From Gari tellinella (taxonomy: Eukaryota > Mollusca > Bivalvia > Cardiida > Psammobiidae): DNA of 64,000 bases. This document shows, piece by piece, positions 1 through 11,969 of this stretch (positions are counted from its first letter, which is position 1; every line of letters starts with the position of its first letter). Location of the stretch: contig OV277859.1 of assembly GCA_922989275.2 (NCBI GenBank), positions 36,561,501 to 36,625,500 of the forward strand, given 5' to 3'. The notes below the pieces were generated by a model that worked only from the letters and a program-made list of their open reading frames with translations, was not told the DNA's origin and did no database searches. The translations under genes and the position numbers were made by a program.

Positions 1-40
1 GTCTTCAAAACTCGAAAAAGGCTATGGGGTAAAGGGTTAT
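1..40. mobile_element. Family A, right end only
   Basis: GGCTATGGGGTAAAGGGTTA end of a copy cut by the window start. Confidence 0.7.
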
Positions 41-329
41 ATAGAGTGTAAACAGAATGTTCATTTATAGTGTGCAGCAACAGTTTTCTGTTATCAAAAG
101 ATTGGACGTGACTAAATTGACACAGTTAAATGGCCTTGTTTTTGGAGTAGTATCCAGTGACCGTGATCAGGGTTTTTGATAACTGAATGTTTTTGAACAA
201 ACAAAAAAAATTGTGAAATTTAATTGTTCACTCTTGAGATAGCTTAAAGTGTGAAGTCGGTCAAGAGATTTTTTTAAACATTTTACCTTGATGTGCATGA
301 AACAAGAATAAAACAATACATCATTTACA

Positions 330-490
330 AAAAATGGAGACTCAGATCAGAGTGATCCTTAAGAGTCTACAATGTTCGGCCATGATTTTAGATATTTTTG
401 GAACAAACCCTTCAAGAATCAATGTAAACAGGTCTTTATTTAGAAAATGGAAGATTCCATTTGGACAGTCAGCAGTGTATTAGGGTTAAG
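330..490. repeat. Family B remnant
   Basis: GGAGACTCAGATCAGAG arm and degenerate flank. Confidence 0.4.
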
Positions 491-534
491 AACAGTCAAA
501 CGTGTATTATATGCCTTCATGTGATGCCAAGCTT

Positions 535-780
535 TTAACCCATTGTAACCCCATAGCATGTTTCTAGTTTTGAAGACAGGTGACCACTTAAAGCAGGCTG
601 AAAGAAAAGCAGAATGCGCCTTTAAGGCGCATTCTGCTTTACTTTCAGCCTACTTTAATCTTCCATCTGCTAGAACATAGAAAATATTTCTTATGAAACA
701 TTTTCATGGCTGTACTATAAATTGTAACTCATGCTTTCTTCAGTGGATGAATAAATAAAAGGCGTATTAATGGGGTTATG
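535..780. mobile_element. Family A copy
   Basis: Full length in inverted orientation; central palindrome 590-655 with GCGCC/GGCGC loop arms; right end decayed. Confidence 0.85.
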
Positions 781-837
781 GGATATGCTTATATCAGTAC
801 ACTAAAATACAAGAGTCTGTATCTTATTCCTTTAAAT

Positions 838-890
838 GCTTTCTATATTCTATCAGATGGTAGCTTAAATCAGGTTGAAAGTAAATGCAG
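838..890. repeat. Family A fragment
   Basis: TTCTATATTCTATCAGATGG and one palindrome arm only. Confidence 0.55.
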
Positions 891-896
891 TTAACT

Positions 897-1010
897 TTTC
901 AACATTGTTGACACATTTTGTAAACAATTCAGATCATGATCAAGCCCCACTATATAATAGGGTGTCTGATCTGGATCCAGTTTTGACTGTTAATTTAACA
1001 CTCGATCAGA
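897..1010. repeat. Family C palindrome, decayed
   Basis: CAGATCATGATC ... GATCTGGATCCAGTTTTGAC. Confidence 0.5.
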
Positions 1011-1383
1011 GACGATATTTACTTAACTTCAGATAGGAAAAAAGGACTGTATATGAAGCTGACAAAAATCCCACTTGAAAATTACTAAGCTTGCAAAAAA
1101 AATGTTGAACAGCACATGGCTTTCAATTCGTATGGGGTAGATATTTTTGGCGTACATAGTTATTTCAAATTTAAATTATATAAAATAAATTATTCAAGTA
1201 ACACTTACTGTAGTTTCTTTTTCTCCAAAGTCATTGGCCTGTTTAGTCTGACTTGTTTATGAATTCACAATTCAGATCCCAGAGAAACCCTTATGTCTTT
1301 CTAAAGCTTGATTTTCTGCACTATTTTTGTCTTGCATTTAAAACAGTTACCCATCGTATACTGTTTTAAAGTAAGATTTTTCT

Positions 1384-1492
1384 TAGCATTTCTTTTTACA
1401 AGATTGGAGGGTCAAACAGCTTGGATCCAGATGAGTAACTCTACCTCCTTTCTGGATCCAAGCTGTTGACAAAGGTTTTCATGGTTTTGCCT
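1384..1492. repeat. Family C, right part
   Basis: CAAACAGCTTGGATCCAGAT hairpin abutting an A copy. Confidence 0.65.
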
Positions 1493-1758
1493 AACCAATT
1501 ACCCAATAAATACTTATTTTTACGCCTTTAAATCATGCATTCCTCCACTGAAAAATAAAGTTCCATTTTATACAGTCATTTTTATGTATCATTAATTAGA
1601 AATAGTTTCTATATTCTAGCAGATGGTATTACTAATAAAGCAGGCTGAAATTAAAGCAGAATGTGCTTCAACCTGCTATTAACCTGCTTTTCTTACAACC
1701 TGCTTCAAGTAGTCACCTCTCATTCAAACTAAAAACGAGCTACAGGGTAATGGGTTAA
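1490..1758. mobile_element. Family A copy with scrambled palindrome
   Basis: Both ends present; the right palindrome arm is replaced by three partial AACCTGCT units. Confidence 0.8.
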
Positions 1759-1785
1759 AATGCAAAGGGCTACCAGAAATGTGAC

Positions 1786-2011
1786 TATCATTACTCAAGA
1801 GCTCCAGATAAGGGAAGTATTTCAAACACTAAAATCTTTATTTTTGCATTTAACCCTATGGTTTTATATATACTCCTCATAGTTTAGAATGGTCTCTTTG
1901 AGACAGTTCTAATGAGCAGTAACACCATAGGATTTGGTGCTGAAATAACTCGGATAATGTTAGATTTGTTCAGTTTACTCCCTCTAAGTCTCTGGATCCG
2001 GGCCTGCATAA
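1786..2011. repeat. Family F copy, decayed
   Basis: GAGCTCCAGATAAGGGAAG, broken core, CTCTGGATCCGGGCCTG. Confidence 0.6.
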
Positions 2012-2599
2012 TTGAATCGTTTTGTATCGCCTGTTTTTCAAATTTCAATCTTCACTTTTAATCAGCTTTAACACAACTAATATAGCTACAAGTATATTAG
2101 AATGGAGTGTGTTAAGGTGAAAGATGTAATTTTTGTGTTTAATCTTAGTACATGTATGTCAAATACTGGTAATTAATTTTGCTCTATGAAAACTTAACTT
2201 AAATCGTTTGCTTGAAGTATTTCTGACACAGATTTTCTGATGCATGGTCGGATTGAAAAAGAGTTTTGATCCTATTCAACCACTTGAAGTTAAACATCTG
2301 GCCAGAATTTCAGCTATTTCTATTAATTCTATAAATAAGCTTGATTCAAGCAGTGGAAGATTAAGAGAGATGTCATTGAAATTTAACTTTATGTGCATCT
2401 TTTGGAGGCCTTCATAGGGAGAACTTTGATTGGAGTCTATGCTGATTCTTTTAAATTGATCTTGAAATAGGCTTAAAAAATCAAAATTTTATGATCAATT
2501 TCAAAAATCATAAAAATAATAAGTTGTGTATTGGTTATTAGTAAGTGTTACATAACTCTAATTGCATGCTTATATTAGAACCAACAAACTTGTGATTAC
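2012..2599. other. No feature seen
   Basis: AT-rich sequence without repeats or coding signs that I recognise. The same holds for 41-330, 1011-1383, 4341-5100 and 6730-7190. Confidence 0.5.
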
Positions 2600-2918
2600 C
2601 TTTAAATACAGTTTGGACCCTGCTCAGATTAATCAACATTATCTCAGGATCCAAAATGTATGACATTCTAGCAGTAGTTTTTGAAAACAAACATAATTAT
2701 TTATGTCTTAGAATGCTAAGTAATTCTTTGTCTGCAACAATTGCTTTCTGCTTAGATCTGCTCTAAAATTCGAATTTTTAAAAACTTCTTTTCAAATCTT
2801 GATCAGATTTTCAAACAGTTTGGATCTGGTTGAGAAGTCGCATAATGTGGCTTCTCATCAGGATCCAAATTGTTTGCAAAGGTTGTCATAGTTTTGCAGC
2901 TAGTGTGCAAAGAATTAA
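2600..2918. mobile_element. Two C palindromes; the second is nearly full length
   Basis: Degenerate hairpin about 2610-2660, then a copy from 2706 (AGAATGCTAAGTAATTC) to the TTAA at 2915-2918. Confidence 0.7.
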
Positions 2919-3166
2919 CCCATTACCACATAAATACGCCTTTTTAGGCCATAAATTAATTCATCTACTGAAGAAAATAATTCCAATTTATACTGTCTCA
3001 AATAAAAACCATAAGAAATAGTTTCTATATTCTAGCAGATAATAGCTTAAAGCAGGTTGAAAGTAAAGCAGAATGTGTCTTAGGGCGCATTCTGCTTTAC
3101 TTTCAACCTGTTTTAACTGATCACCAATCTTCAATACTAGAAACAGGCTATGAGGTAATGGATTAT
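2915..3166. mobile_element. Family A copy, shares TTAA with a C copy
   Basis: Starts at the TTAA (2915-2918) that also ends the C copy to its left. Confidence 0.85.
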
Positions 3167-3707
3167 GATACCATATTAGTCTACAGTAACTGTTGTTCCA
3201 TGGAGGCAAAAACATTACTAAGCGTTAAAAGGGTTAACGAGGCAAAGTGCTTCATCAATTTGGGAAGCAAGTAGTCGTTGAACTTTCTACAAGAAATCAC
3301 ATTGAAGTGTTGATGCGTTGAACAGTTTTTGTTTCATTTCTGTCAAATTACATGGTTTCTAGAGTTATGTCCCCTTGGAATTAGGCAGAATTTGCATATA
3401 AATGTACTCATTAGTAGTCTGATGCAAATTTGTGGCGCAACTAACTCCAACTGTACGTGGGGGATTGCAACAAAACAAAACAAGTTGGCACAGAAACTGA
3501 ATTGATACACTGAAGTATATGGTGAACATGGGGGCAAAATAGGAGCACAATAAGCACAAAATGGTTATTCAATCATGATGCATGTGCTCAATGTCAGTGG
3601 TGGCTAAAAGCAGGATGAAAGTAAAGCAGAAAGCTTCTAAACCAATTAATGAATATTCACTAATGGTGTCGAGTATCAGTGACATTTAAAAATGATTTTG
3701 TCTTGCA

Positions 3708-4246
3708 TTCAACCCATTACCCCATAAATACCCCTTTTTATTATGCCCCCGGCATCGATAGATGCGGAGGCATATAGTAATCATCCTGTCCGTCCGTGTG
3801 TGCGTCGGTCTGTCCGTAACAAGGTTAAGTAGATTTTACCGTTTCGTCCAGCATCAACACCGCTTACCCAAATGCTTGGATACTTAATATACAGTTGTTG
3901 CCTTGGACCATTCCCTATCCACCAATACAACCAAACTTTGATTTTGACCTTGACCTTGACCTAATTTGGACAAGATTCAGAATATATTGTCAAGGATGCC
4001 ACCGGGGGCATAAGCGTGTCTTGTTACCCCTCTAATTTATCCCTCCACTGAAGAACTTGGTTCCAATTTATACAGTTGTATATATTTAAAGTTAGAAATA
4101 ATTCCTATATTATAGCAGCTGTTAGTTTAAAGCAGGCTGAAAGTAAAGCAGAATGTGCCTTAAGGCACATTCTGCTTTACTTTCAGCCTTCTTTATGTGG
4201 TCCCCTGGTCTTCAAAACTGGAAACAGGCTATGGGGTAATGGGTAA
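3708..4246. mobile_element. Family A copy split by an H element
   Basis: A sequence continuous across 3739/4025; left TTAA mutated to TTCA. Confidence 0.85.
3740..4024 (+). mobile_element. H element (TATGCCCCC type) inserted in an A copy
   Basis: 5' TTATGCCCCCGGCATC, 3' CCGGGGGCATAAGCGTGTCTTGT: a perfect 12-bp inverted repeat that sits at the 5' tip but about 12 nt inside the 3' tip. One monomer only, with GTCCGTCCGT just after the 5' hairpin. Interrupts the A copy 3708-4246 in its TTTTT tract. Confidence 0.8.
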
Positions 4247-4340
4247 CAGTAGGGTAACCCGTCTGGCACAAGCAGATGAGACACCCGGCTAACTTGATCT
4301 CTCATCTGGATCCAATGTGTTTGATACTCTGATTGTATTT
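4247..4340. repeat. Family C palindrome
   Basis: GCAGATGAGACACC ... TCTCATCTGGATCCAATG after an A copy. Confidence 0.5.
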
Positions 4341-5100
4341 GGTGCAGGTGACATTTACATATGCAGAAGATTGATGATAACCATGCTAGTTAGTATAACT
4401 ATGGTGTACAGGTGTGCTTATATTGTTCTTCTACTATGAATGAAAATGTCTCTTCATTGTACAGGTTACTATGACAAATATTTCAATCCCTAATCAGTGG
4501 GTGTGTTGAAATTTAATATGGAGATACAGAGTTGTGCTTTACAATTATTCTGATAAAAAGGATAATTTTTCCGCTAGTCTTTCACACAAGGGAACTGCAA
4601 TAGCTGAGATTTGCTTTACACAGTCCTGTATTTCTTCTTTTGTAAACCCATAAAGGGAGATCATATCTGTCAAATATACATTTTGTCTCCAGGCTCTAAC
4701 TCCATCATGGAGGGATGAAGTTTGAAATAATTTGGCATGAATGTTCTAGTGAGGACAGCATTTCATGTTCAAGACCAATGTCTGTTACAAAGCTCAGGGT
4801 CACAATCAGGAGTCAAAAATCACTTTCTGCATTTCTTTTGTCTTACTTGAAAGCCATCTATCTTATTATACACCCTTATAAACGAGTGGTCTGTTGGTTT
4901 AAATTTTAATAGCATTACTACATTAATAAACCAAAACTATTAACTTCTCACTTTGTATATGATGACTTGAGCACATTCATTACTTGGCTCATCCCGTCAT
5001 TTTTGGAGAAGCAGAGGAGTTGTGGATTCTTGTGTATCCCTGCTCCACCCACCTCCCCCAGTAGCTGTGCAATAACTATCTTAGAGAATTACTTAACTCT

Positions 5101-5349
5101 TTAACCCTTTGAACCCTAGTCCCACAAATAGGCGTTCTTTTCAAACAATGTACATGTGAATAGTACAATTTTCTGTGCAAACAGTGAAGACCCAGATCAG
5201 AGGGCTCCGAAAGGAGCCCTCTGATCAGGGTCTTCACTGTTTGTCATAATACCAAACATTGACAAAAACAACCCTTAAAAGCCAGAAATGGACTAGACTA
5301 AAAGGGAACTGGAATTGTACATTTAAAGTTTCAGGGAGGAAAGAGTTAA
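5101..5349. mobile_element. Family B copy, intact
   Basis: TTAA at 5101 and 5346; perfect central palindrome. Confidence 0.9.
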
Positions 5350-5384
5350 GTGCTTGTCATGAATATTTTGTGTTTTACAAACAC

Positions 5385-5465
5385 TTAAGATCTTGATCAG
5401 ATGCCTCATTATAGGCATCTTCAGGATCCAAACCGTTTGTCACTTGGAATATTTTATTCCAAAAT
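5385..5465. repeat. Family C palindrome
   Basis: GATGCCTCATTATAGGCATC loop and AGGATCCAAACCGTTTG. Confidence 0.6.
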
Positions 5466-5660
5466 TATACGAAATATAAGTTATATAGTAATTCTAGACT
5501 TATAATGAAGCTGATGGAATTTATTTAGCCTGCAAACTATTAAAGTGTAAATGTCAGTTAAAAATGTTATTTATGTAGATATCTGTGTCACACAGTAACC
5601 GGAATTTAAACCAGGTATGGGGTCATGATTTATAACCAACAAACTAGTTCCCATTTATCA

Positions 5661-5785
5661 TACAGTCAAACTTGTATTAAGTGACTATTAAAATCTAGGT
5701 GTATTTAAAGCCTATATGACAGGTGGCAGCTTAATTATGACAAAGGATTTTTCCTGCATTAAGCAGCCACCTGATTTAAAGCCTT
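5661..5785. repeat. Family E, partial
   Basis: TACAGTCAAACTTGTATTAA end and a reduced core. Confidence 0.6.
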
Positions 5786-6338
5786 AAATTCACTCGTGAA
5801 CATAAGCTGATGATTACGTTAAGTTTTTTTAGTCCGATTCCCAACACTATTTCTCATGGCTATTTTAGCGACTTTGCAAACTCTGTGGCGGAGTTCTGCC
5901 ACTTCTTGGGTGTATCTTGTTTTTGTGACACTGTTGTTTGGTGTACACAGGCAATGTTTTTGCTTGATTTAAGAGCCCCTAAACAGTAAACACCCAGAAT
6001 TGAACCCTCCCCAAGATTAAAGGGTGACCTACAATAGTTTTTACCGATTCACCTTTGCTATCTTTGGGTTCGTATAGTTTTAGTATTTTCATGTATATTT
6101 ACGTGTCTCTTGCTATTCGTGTAAATCAATGCTTTTTAAAAGCAGGTTAGACCCAGATCAGATCAGGCTCTGCACCGTTTTGAAATAGGACCTGTCTGAC
6201 ATGAGTATTCACCCTTTGCTGAAGTAAAGTTTACTTATTTTGTCAATGTAATAATTTAGACGATAGAGGTTCTTCAGCAGGAGAAGGGTTAACCCTTTCA
6301 ACGCTGAATAACTCAAGTAATTTTTTGGTTTTGTGTAC
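5786..6338. other. Mostly unique sequence
   Basis: A small C/B-type fragment (TTAGACCCAGATCAGATC, about 6148) and a TTAACCCTTTCAACGCTG end (6291) like family K; otherwise nothing. Confidence 0.4.
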
Positions 6339-6588
6339 TTAACCCATTACCCCATAAAAACGCCTTTATACGCCTTGAATTTATTCTTCCACTGAAGAAA
6401 GTAAATCCAATTTATAGTCAAAATTAAGAAATAAAAAATATTTTCTATATCCTAGCATATGGTAGCTTAAAGCAGGCTGAAAGAAAAGCAGAATGTGCCT
6501 TTAAGGCACATTCTGCTTTACTTTCAACCTGCTTTATGTGGTTACCTGTCTTTCAAAACTAGAATCAGGATATGGAGTAATGGGTTAA
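6339..6588. mobile_element. Family A copy, intact
   Basis: TTAA on both sides; loop arms GTGCC/GGCAC. Confidence 0.9.
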
Positions 6589-6649
6589 TTAAATTCTGAA
6601 ATTTGTTTGGTTTAATCTTCTTTACATCACAACAGATTAATGTCATCAG

Positions 6650-6730
6650 AGTTACAGTTTGGACCAAGATCAGACTAAGATCCATGTAAATGTGTTGCCT
6701 GATCTGTATCCAAACTATTTGCAAAGGGCG
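6650..6730. repeat. Family C palindrome, decayed
   Basis: ACAGTTTGGACCAAGATCAG and TATCCAAACTATTTGCAAAG. Confidence 0.55.
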
Positions 6731-7191
6731 TTCAGTACAGGTTTTCAGTGTGGAAAAGGTGAACCTTAAACTTTATATAACATACATTTTCTCTTCTGTG
6801 TATGGAATTAACCTGAACCATGAATAATTCCGTCAAAATAGTAGAAGGCCTAAATAGCCATAAGCACGATAATGCCACTATGTCTAACCCTAGAAGAGCC
6901 ATGCCTCTATTGATCTGCCATTTGATCTAGCCTGTTGCCTTGCGTAAGAACGTAAATGGTATGGGGATGACATCCGCCAAGATTGAACTAGTGTGCATTG
7001 AAAGCATAAATTGCCTATAGGGTGTCATTATTTCCTTAGATGTCAAAGAGGCTTTTAGACATTCGCTCTCCGACTTCCATTTACACAGAAAATATTTCCG
7101 TTAAATGATAGTGTTTACGGTAACCATTGGATTTGCATAGTAGCTGTCTAATACAGTAAAGTTCCCCATTAGTGCCAACTCAAAAAAAAAA

Positions 7192-7324
7192 GCACTGATC
7201 AGGGTCTTCACTGTTTGTCATAATGCCAAATATTGACAAAAACAACACTTAAAAGTCAGAAATGGACTAGACTAAAATGGAAACTGGAATTGTCCATTTA
7301 AAGTTTTAGGGAGGAAAGAGTTAA
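7192..7324. mobile_element. Family B, right half
   Basis: Begins mid-palindrome after an A-run; right TTAA 7321. Confidence 0.8.
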
Positions 7325-7573
7325 GTATATCAGGATTACGGCCTTGAATTATTGAAAACTGAATGCCTTGGCCTCACCTGCTTTCTAACTAAAAGGGTTT
7401 CATTCCATCTTGCAAAAGCTTGATGAAAGTGTTTATATTGGCCTTGAAGGTTGATAAGAAAGTAAATCACACAGGCATGTCAGGATTGTGCCCCTTGAAT
7501 TATTCAAAAATTGAATGTTGTAGATTATTCCGTTTCTGATGTTAATGCCACTTGGATTGTATGCCTGAAATTA

Positions 7574-7817
7574 GAGTTTATCCCATAGCCTATTTCTAGT
7601 TTTGAACACAGTGGTGACCACTTTCAGCAGGTTGAAAGTAAAGCAGAATGCACCTTTTGGCGCATTCAGCTTTACTTTCAGCCTTATCACCTGCTAGCAT
7701 ATAGAAAATATTTGTTTTGGCACATGTTCATGACTGCATGAATTGAGACTATTTTTTTTTTGGAGGAATGAATAAATGTGCTATTTTAAAAGGCGCTTCT
7801 ATGTGGGAAAGGATTAT
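7574..7817. mobile_element. Family A copy, decayed
   Basis: Inverted orientation; ends diverged; palindrome arms mismatched in the loop. Confidence 0.75.
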
Positions 7818-7823
7818 TTATTA

Positions 7824-8078
7824 TTAACTCTTTGAACTCTAGTCACACATATATGTGTAATTTGCAAACAGTGTATCTGTGAAGAGTACACTTGTCCTAT
7901 GCAAACAGTGTTGACCCTGATCAGAGGGTTCCTTAAGGAACCCTCTGATCAGGGTCCACACACTGTTTCTCATTTTGACATATATTGTAAAATTCAACCA
8001 TAAAAAGTCAAAAATGGACTAGACTAAATTGAAAATTATAGAATTGTCCATTTGAGGTTTCAGGGAGGAAAGGATTAA
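7824..8078. mobile_element. Family B copy
   Basis: TTAA at 7824 and 8075; loop GGTTCCTTAAGGAACC. Confidence 0.88.
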
Positions 8079-8294
8079 CGTTAGTATAGATGACAGTTTT
8101 TGAAGCAGACCACATTTCTTCAGTGCAACAAAGAATTACAAGTGTTGGATAGCAGAACTCTTCTTTCTTATTTGTAGACATGTGAGACCCCCAAGGGACT
8201 TGTGACTGCTAATGAAGATATCGTTTGCTTTACAAAAACATAACCTATCGCAAAGATTACATGTAGAATATAAGAAAATATTTGCTGAATTGCA

Positions 8295-8526
8295 TTTACA
8301 CATTACCCCATAAATACGCCTTTTTCCACTTAAGAAAATAGTTCAATTTAAGCAGTCATGGATATGTATCACAAATAATATTTTCTATATTCTAGCAGAT
8401 GGTAGCTTAAAGCAGACTGAAAGTAAAGCAGAATGTGCCTTATGGCACATTCTGCTTTATTTTCAATCTGGTTTAAGTGGTCAACTGTCTTCAAAACTAG
8501 GAACTGGCTATTGGGTAAAGGGTTAA
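8295..8526. mobile_element. Family A copy
   Basis: Right TTAA at 8523-8526; left TTAA mutated. Confidence 0.85.
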
Positions 8527-8639
8527 GCTTACATGTCCTCATTCACGGGAATCACGACCAATCTTAGCAGCTTATATATTCTAGTACCCCATGCTTTGTG
8601 TCTAGTAACTGTAATATAGTGCCTGGAGCCAGATATATG

Positions 8640-8805
8640 GACCTATATACAGTGTAGGCCCAGATCAGATGTTTCCGGAAGGAGCTATATCTGTCTGATC
8701 TGGGTCAGCACTGTTTGTCACACTTTTAAACATTTTAGAGACAAATTCCTCCACTTAAGTTATTTATCAGAAAATTTATGACTCCATTTAAAATTCAGCA
8801 TGGTT
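8640..8805. repeat. Family B-like palindrome, decayed
   Basis: CAGTGTAGGCCCAGATCAGA hairpin with degenerate right flank. Confidence 0.6.
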
Positions 8806-9196
8806 AATATAGAGTTAAAATGTATTATGGATCTATCAAATTCCCCTGTGTATTGGCATCTTACAGCATATACTGATATAGTGCCATATAAGGCACACTT
8901 TAATTTAATTACTTTTATTCTACCTAATGTTCCTATCCTTCATAGTAACACTTTTTTTACCAGTGGAAAGGATGTCAATGTTCATATTCTGCCCTGTTGC
9001 TATGGTTGCTTCAAAGAGTTGCAGGAAACTTTTCCAGGATACATCCGGGAAGTGGTTGCTAAAATCTTTCATTCTGAAAGTAAAGCAGAAAGGTCCCTCA
9101 GGAGTTTTTCTGCTTTACTTTCAGCCTACTATAGAAGCAACCACTTGTCTGTCACAATAAAAAAACATCAGATAAAAGTTATAAACTGACATGGGT

Positions 9197-9215
9197 GGGG
9201 GGGGGGGGGGGGGGG
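9197..9215. repeat. Run of 19 G
   Basis: Uninterrupted G tract after GGGT; length may be unreliable. Confidence 0.8.
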
Positions 9216-9595
9216 AATTAGCTTTTCAAGTGCTTTACTATCATCTTGCTTCAGAGTGATACATCTTTTATCTTCCATCTTCATTTTGAATTGTCACAGA
9301 ACATTATTTATATTATATAGTATTGCCTTGATCATATTAAATGCGTATATATAATTCTGAGATATCTCCAAATCTCATACACCTACAAACAACTCTTTGA
9401 GACTTATCTCAGAAATTCCATTTTTGATCATCTTCAATATATAATTCCAATGTTTTATTCTCAGCAATTTTATCGAAGCCGTATATCACTTTGCTTTTAA
9501 CAGAATCAGGAATATATGTGTCTGTTTTTCCATCGAAGTAGACGTGGGCTCTTATAAATTATTAGTTTCTATCACTCTGACTTAGTCTGAACATT
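9216..9595. other. No feature seen
   Basis: AT-rich, no repeats or exons recognised. Confidence 0.5.
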
Positions 9596-9808
9596 TACAG
9601 TAAAACCTATCTTTTACAACCACTTAAACAAAGACTAATTGATTGTATAAAAAACAGGTGACAGCTTAAAGCAAGGTGCACAGTAAAACAAAAAGCTCCT
9701 AAAGGAGCTTTTTGTTTTACTGTCACCTTGCTTTAAGCAGTCACCTAGCTGTCCTAAACACCTATAATGATTCACACAAATGGTCGTAATAGAGAGGTTT
9801 TTACTGTA
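9596..9808. mobile_element. Family D copy, intact
   Basis: TA at both ends; perfect loop. Confidence 0.88.
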
Positions 9809-9854
9809 TATTTGTCTGCTACTGGTATATATAGTTAGAGAGTTGACATTTAAA

Positions 9855-10040
9855 CTCCTTGCATGCTAGTGGCAGATCAGTGATTTTCTTTGCAAACAGT
9901 TTGGATCCAGATGAGAATGCAGCAGTATGCGGTGCAGCATCCCATCAGGAGCCAAAGTGTTTGACACTGAGACCTCCTTAATTTGAAAAGCAACTATTGA
10001 AATTTATTTTTAGAAAAGTAACAGAACTCAAAGAGTTAAG
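9855..10040. mobile_element. Family C copy
   Basis: CTCCTTGCATGCTAG end, hairpin 9890-9965, right end CTCAAAGAGTTAA. Confidence 0.75.
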
Positions 10041-10097
10041 ATTGGTGTGACCACATTCAGATCTCCAGATATAGCAAAAGTAAACTAAACAATTCCA

Positions 10098-10218
10098 TTA
10101 TTTTTCTCCTTTATATCTGCACCAACCCCCATGGTGTGACTACTCATTAGAATCGCCTCATCGAATCGATTCTAATACGTGGTCACATCATTGGTATTGA
10201 TGCAGACATACAGGGCAG
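10098..10218. repeat. F-type palindrome
   Basis: GTGACTACTCATTAGAATCG hairpin at 10136-10190. Confidence 0.6.
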
Positions 10219-10458
10219 ATTTTAACTTTTGGGGTAATTTTTAACCCCTTTAAATCTTGAGCCCTTGACTTAATGGTAAGAGGATTGACACTAAGCTTGG
10301 TGGTGTCATATTCTGTAGGTGTGGACTGGTTGGTGACTGATGGTCTAGAGAGTTAAGGAGGTAATTGGCTGCAAGTCATCACTTGTTGTCTCTTGTATGA
10401 GGGAATGGTAATACTTTAGAGTGGGTTGAGACATGCGAAAAAATGATTATGGTATATT

Positions 10459-10612
10459 GTAAAACCATGTGATTAGTGGCCGTTAAGTGAAGAAGTAATG
10501 GAATGTCTGAAAAAAGTTACTGCTTAATGCAGGATAAAAGTAATGCAGAGAGCTCCTGTATGAGCTTTCTGCATTACTTTTGTGTTTTATATAGTTTATG
10601 TCACAGGCTGCT
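10459..10612. repeat. Family E, core and flank
   Basis: ACTGCTTAATGCAGGATAAA hairpin. Confidence 0.6.
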
Positions 10613-10683
10613 AAATGCAGATTTCACTGTTAAGCCAGATAGAGAAATGAAATGATTTATTTATGTTTTTGCAATTGATTCTT

Positions 10684-10878
10684 TTAACCCTTTTACTGCC
10701 TTAATCGCCCCAAATACAATGGTTATTTGCAAACAGTTTGGATACTAATTGGTTGCCATGTAATTGGGTCATCTGAGCAGGATCCACATTGTTTGATACC
10801 GGTACTCATTACAAATATTACTTTAATCAGGATGCCAACTGTTTAGAGAAGATGACGTTAGGGCAGTGAAGGGGTTAA
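10684..10878. mobile_element. TTAA MITE with a C-type core and own ends
   Basis: Ends TTAACCCTTTTACTGCC and GGCAGTGAAGGGGTTAA differ from C; the core is CAAACAGTTTGGATACTAAT. Confidence 0.75.
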
Positions 10879-11068
10879 TTAAGTCATATGCCACCTGTAG
10901 AGCAAGTTGGCACAGTATACAATAGAACCTCTCTATTACGACCACTAAATTGTGTCAAATATTAGTCACTTAACTAGGGATGCGCAATAAAACCGATTTA
11001 CCGGTTTATTGCAATTCGTTCTGAAAACAATAAAAACCGGTTCGTTGCCGCAATAAACCAGTTTTTAT

Positions 11069-11857
11069 GCCCCCAGCATCGACAGATGAGGGGCATATAG
11101 TAATTGTCCTGTCCGTCCGTCTTTCCGTCCGTCCGTGCATGCGTGTGTCCGTCCGTAACAAGGTTAAGTAGATTTTACCGTTTCGTCTAGCATCAACATC
11201 GCTTACCCAAATGCTTTGGTACTTATACAGTTGTTGCCTTGGACCATTCCCTATCCACCAATATCACCAAACTTTGATTTTGACCTTGACCTTGACCTAA
11301 TTTGGACTTAAACTTTTTTAAATAGGCTATTTCTTGGTTAACTAGATTTTACCGTTTCGTCTAGCATCAACACAACTGACTACAATGCTTTTATACTTAT
11401 ACAGTTGTTGCCTTGGACCATTACCAACTCACCAACATCACCAAACTTTGACCTTGACCTTGACCTAATTTAGACTTAGAAAATTTTAAATAGGCTATTT
11501 CTTGGTTAACTAGATTTTACCGTTTCGTCTAGCGTCAATACAACTGACTACAATGCTTTGATACTTATACAGTTGTTGCCTTGGACCACTACCAACTCAC
11601 CAATATCACCAACATCTCCAAACTTTGACCTTGACCTAATTTGGACTTAGAAAATTTTAAATAGGCTATTTCTTGGTTAAGTAGATTTTACCGTTTCGTC
11701 TAGCGTCAACACAACTGACTACAATGCTTTGATACTTATACAGTTGTTGCCTTGGACCATTACTAACTCACTAATGCTCAGTTTGACCCTGACCTTGACC
11801 TAATTTGGACTTAGAAAAGATTCAGAATATATTGTCAAGGATGCCACTGGGGGCATA
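11069..11857 (+). mobile_element. H element (TATGCCCCC type) inside the hAT element
   Basis: Starts TTTATGCCCCCAGCATC and ends GATGCCACTGGGGGCATAA. Between lie about four 180-bp monomers containing TTGACCTTGACCTAATTT and the phrase ACCGTTTCGTCTAGC. Unlike the related element at 3740 it lacks the terminal CTTGTT tail, so its 3' tip is lost. Confidence 0.75.
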
Positions 11858-11969
11858 ATTAAGGGTTTATTGAACGCGCAGTCTTGTTTTCCTATATGAT
11901 GAATTGATTCAATTTGCTTTGTCTCACGCCTGAAAATGTTCATAATCTTGTTTTCTTGGAGCTTTATAA

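Noticed and set aside
8800..9189. 129-codon open frame
   Set aside because: Runs through a palindrome (GAAAGTAAAGCAGAAAGG type) and low-complexity DNA; no domain, start context or splice evidence.
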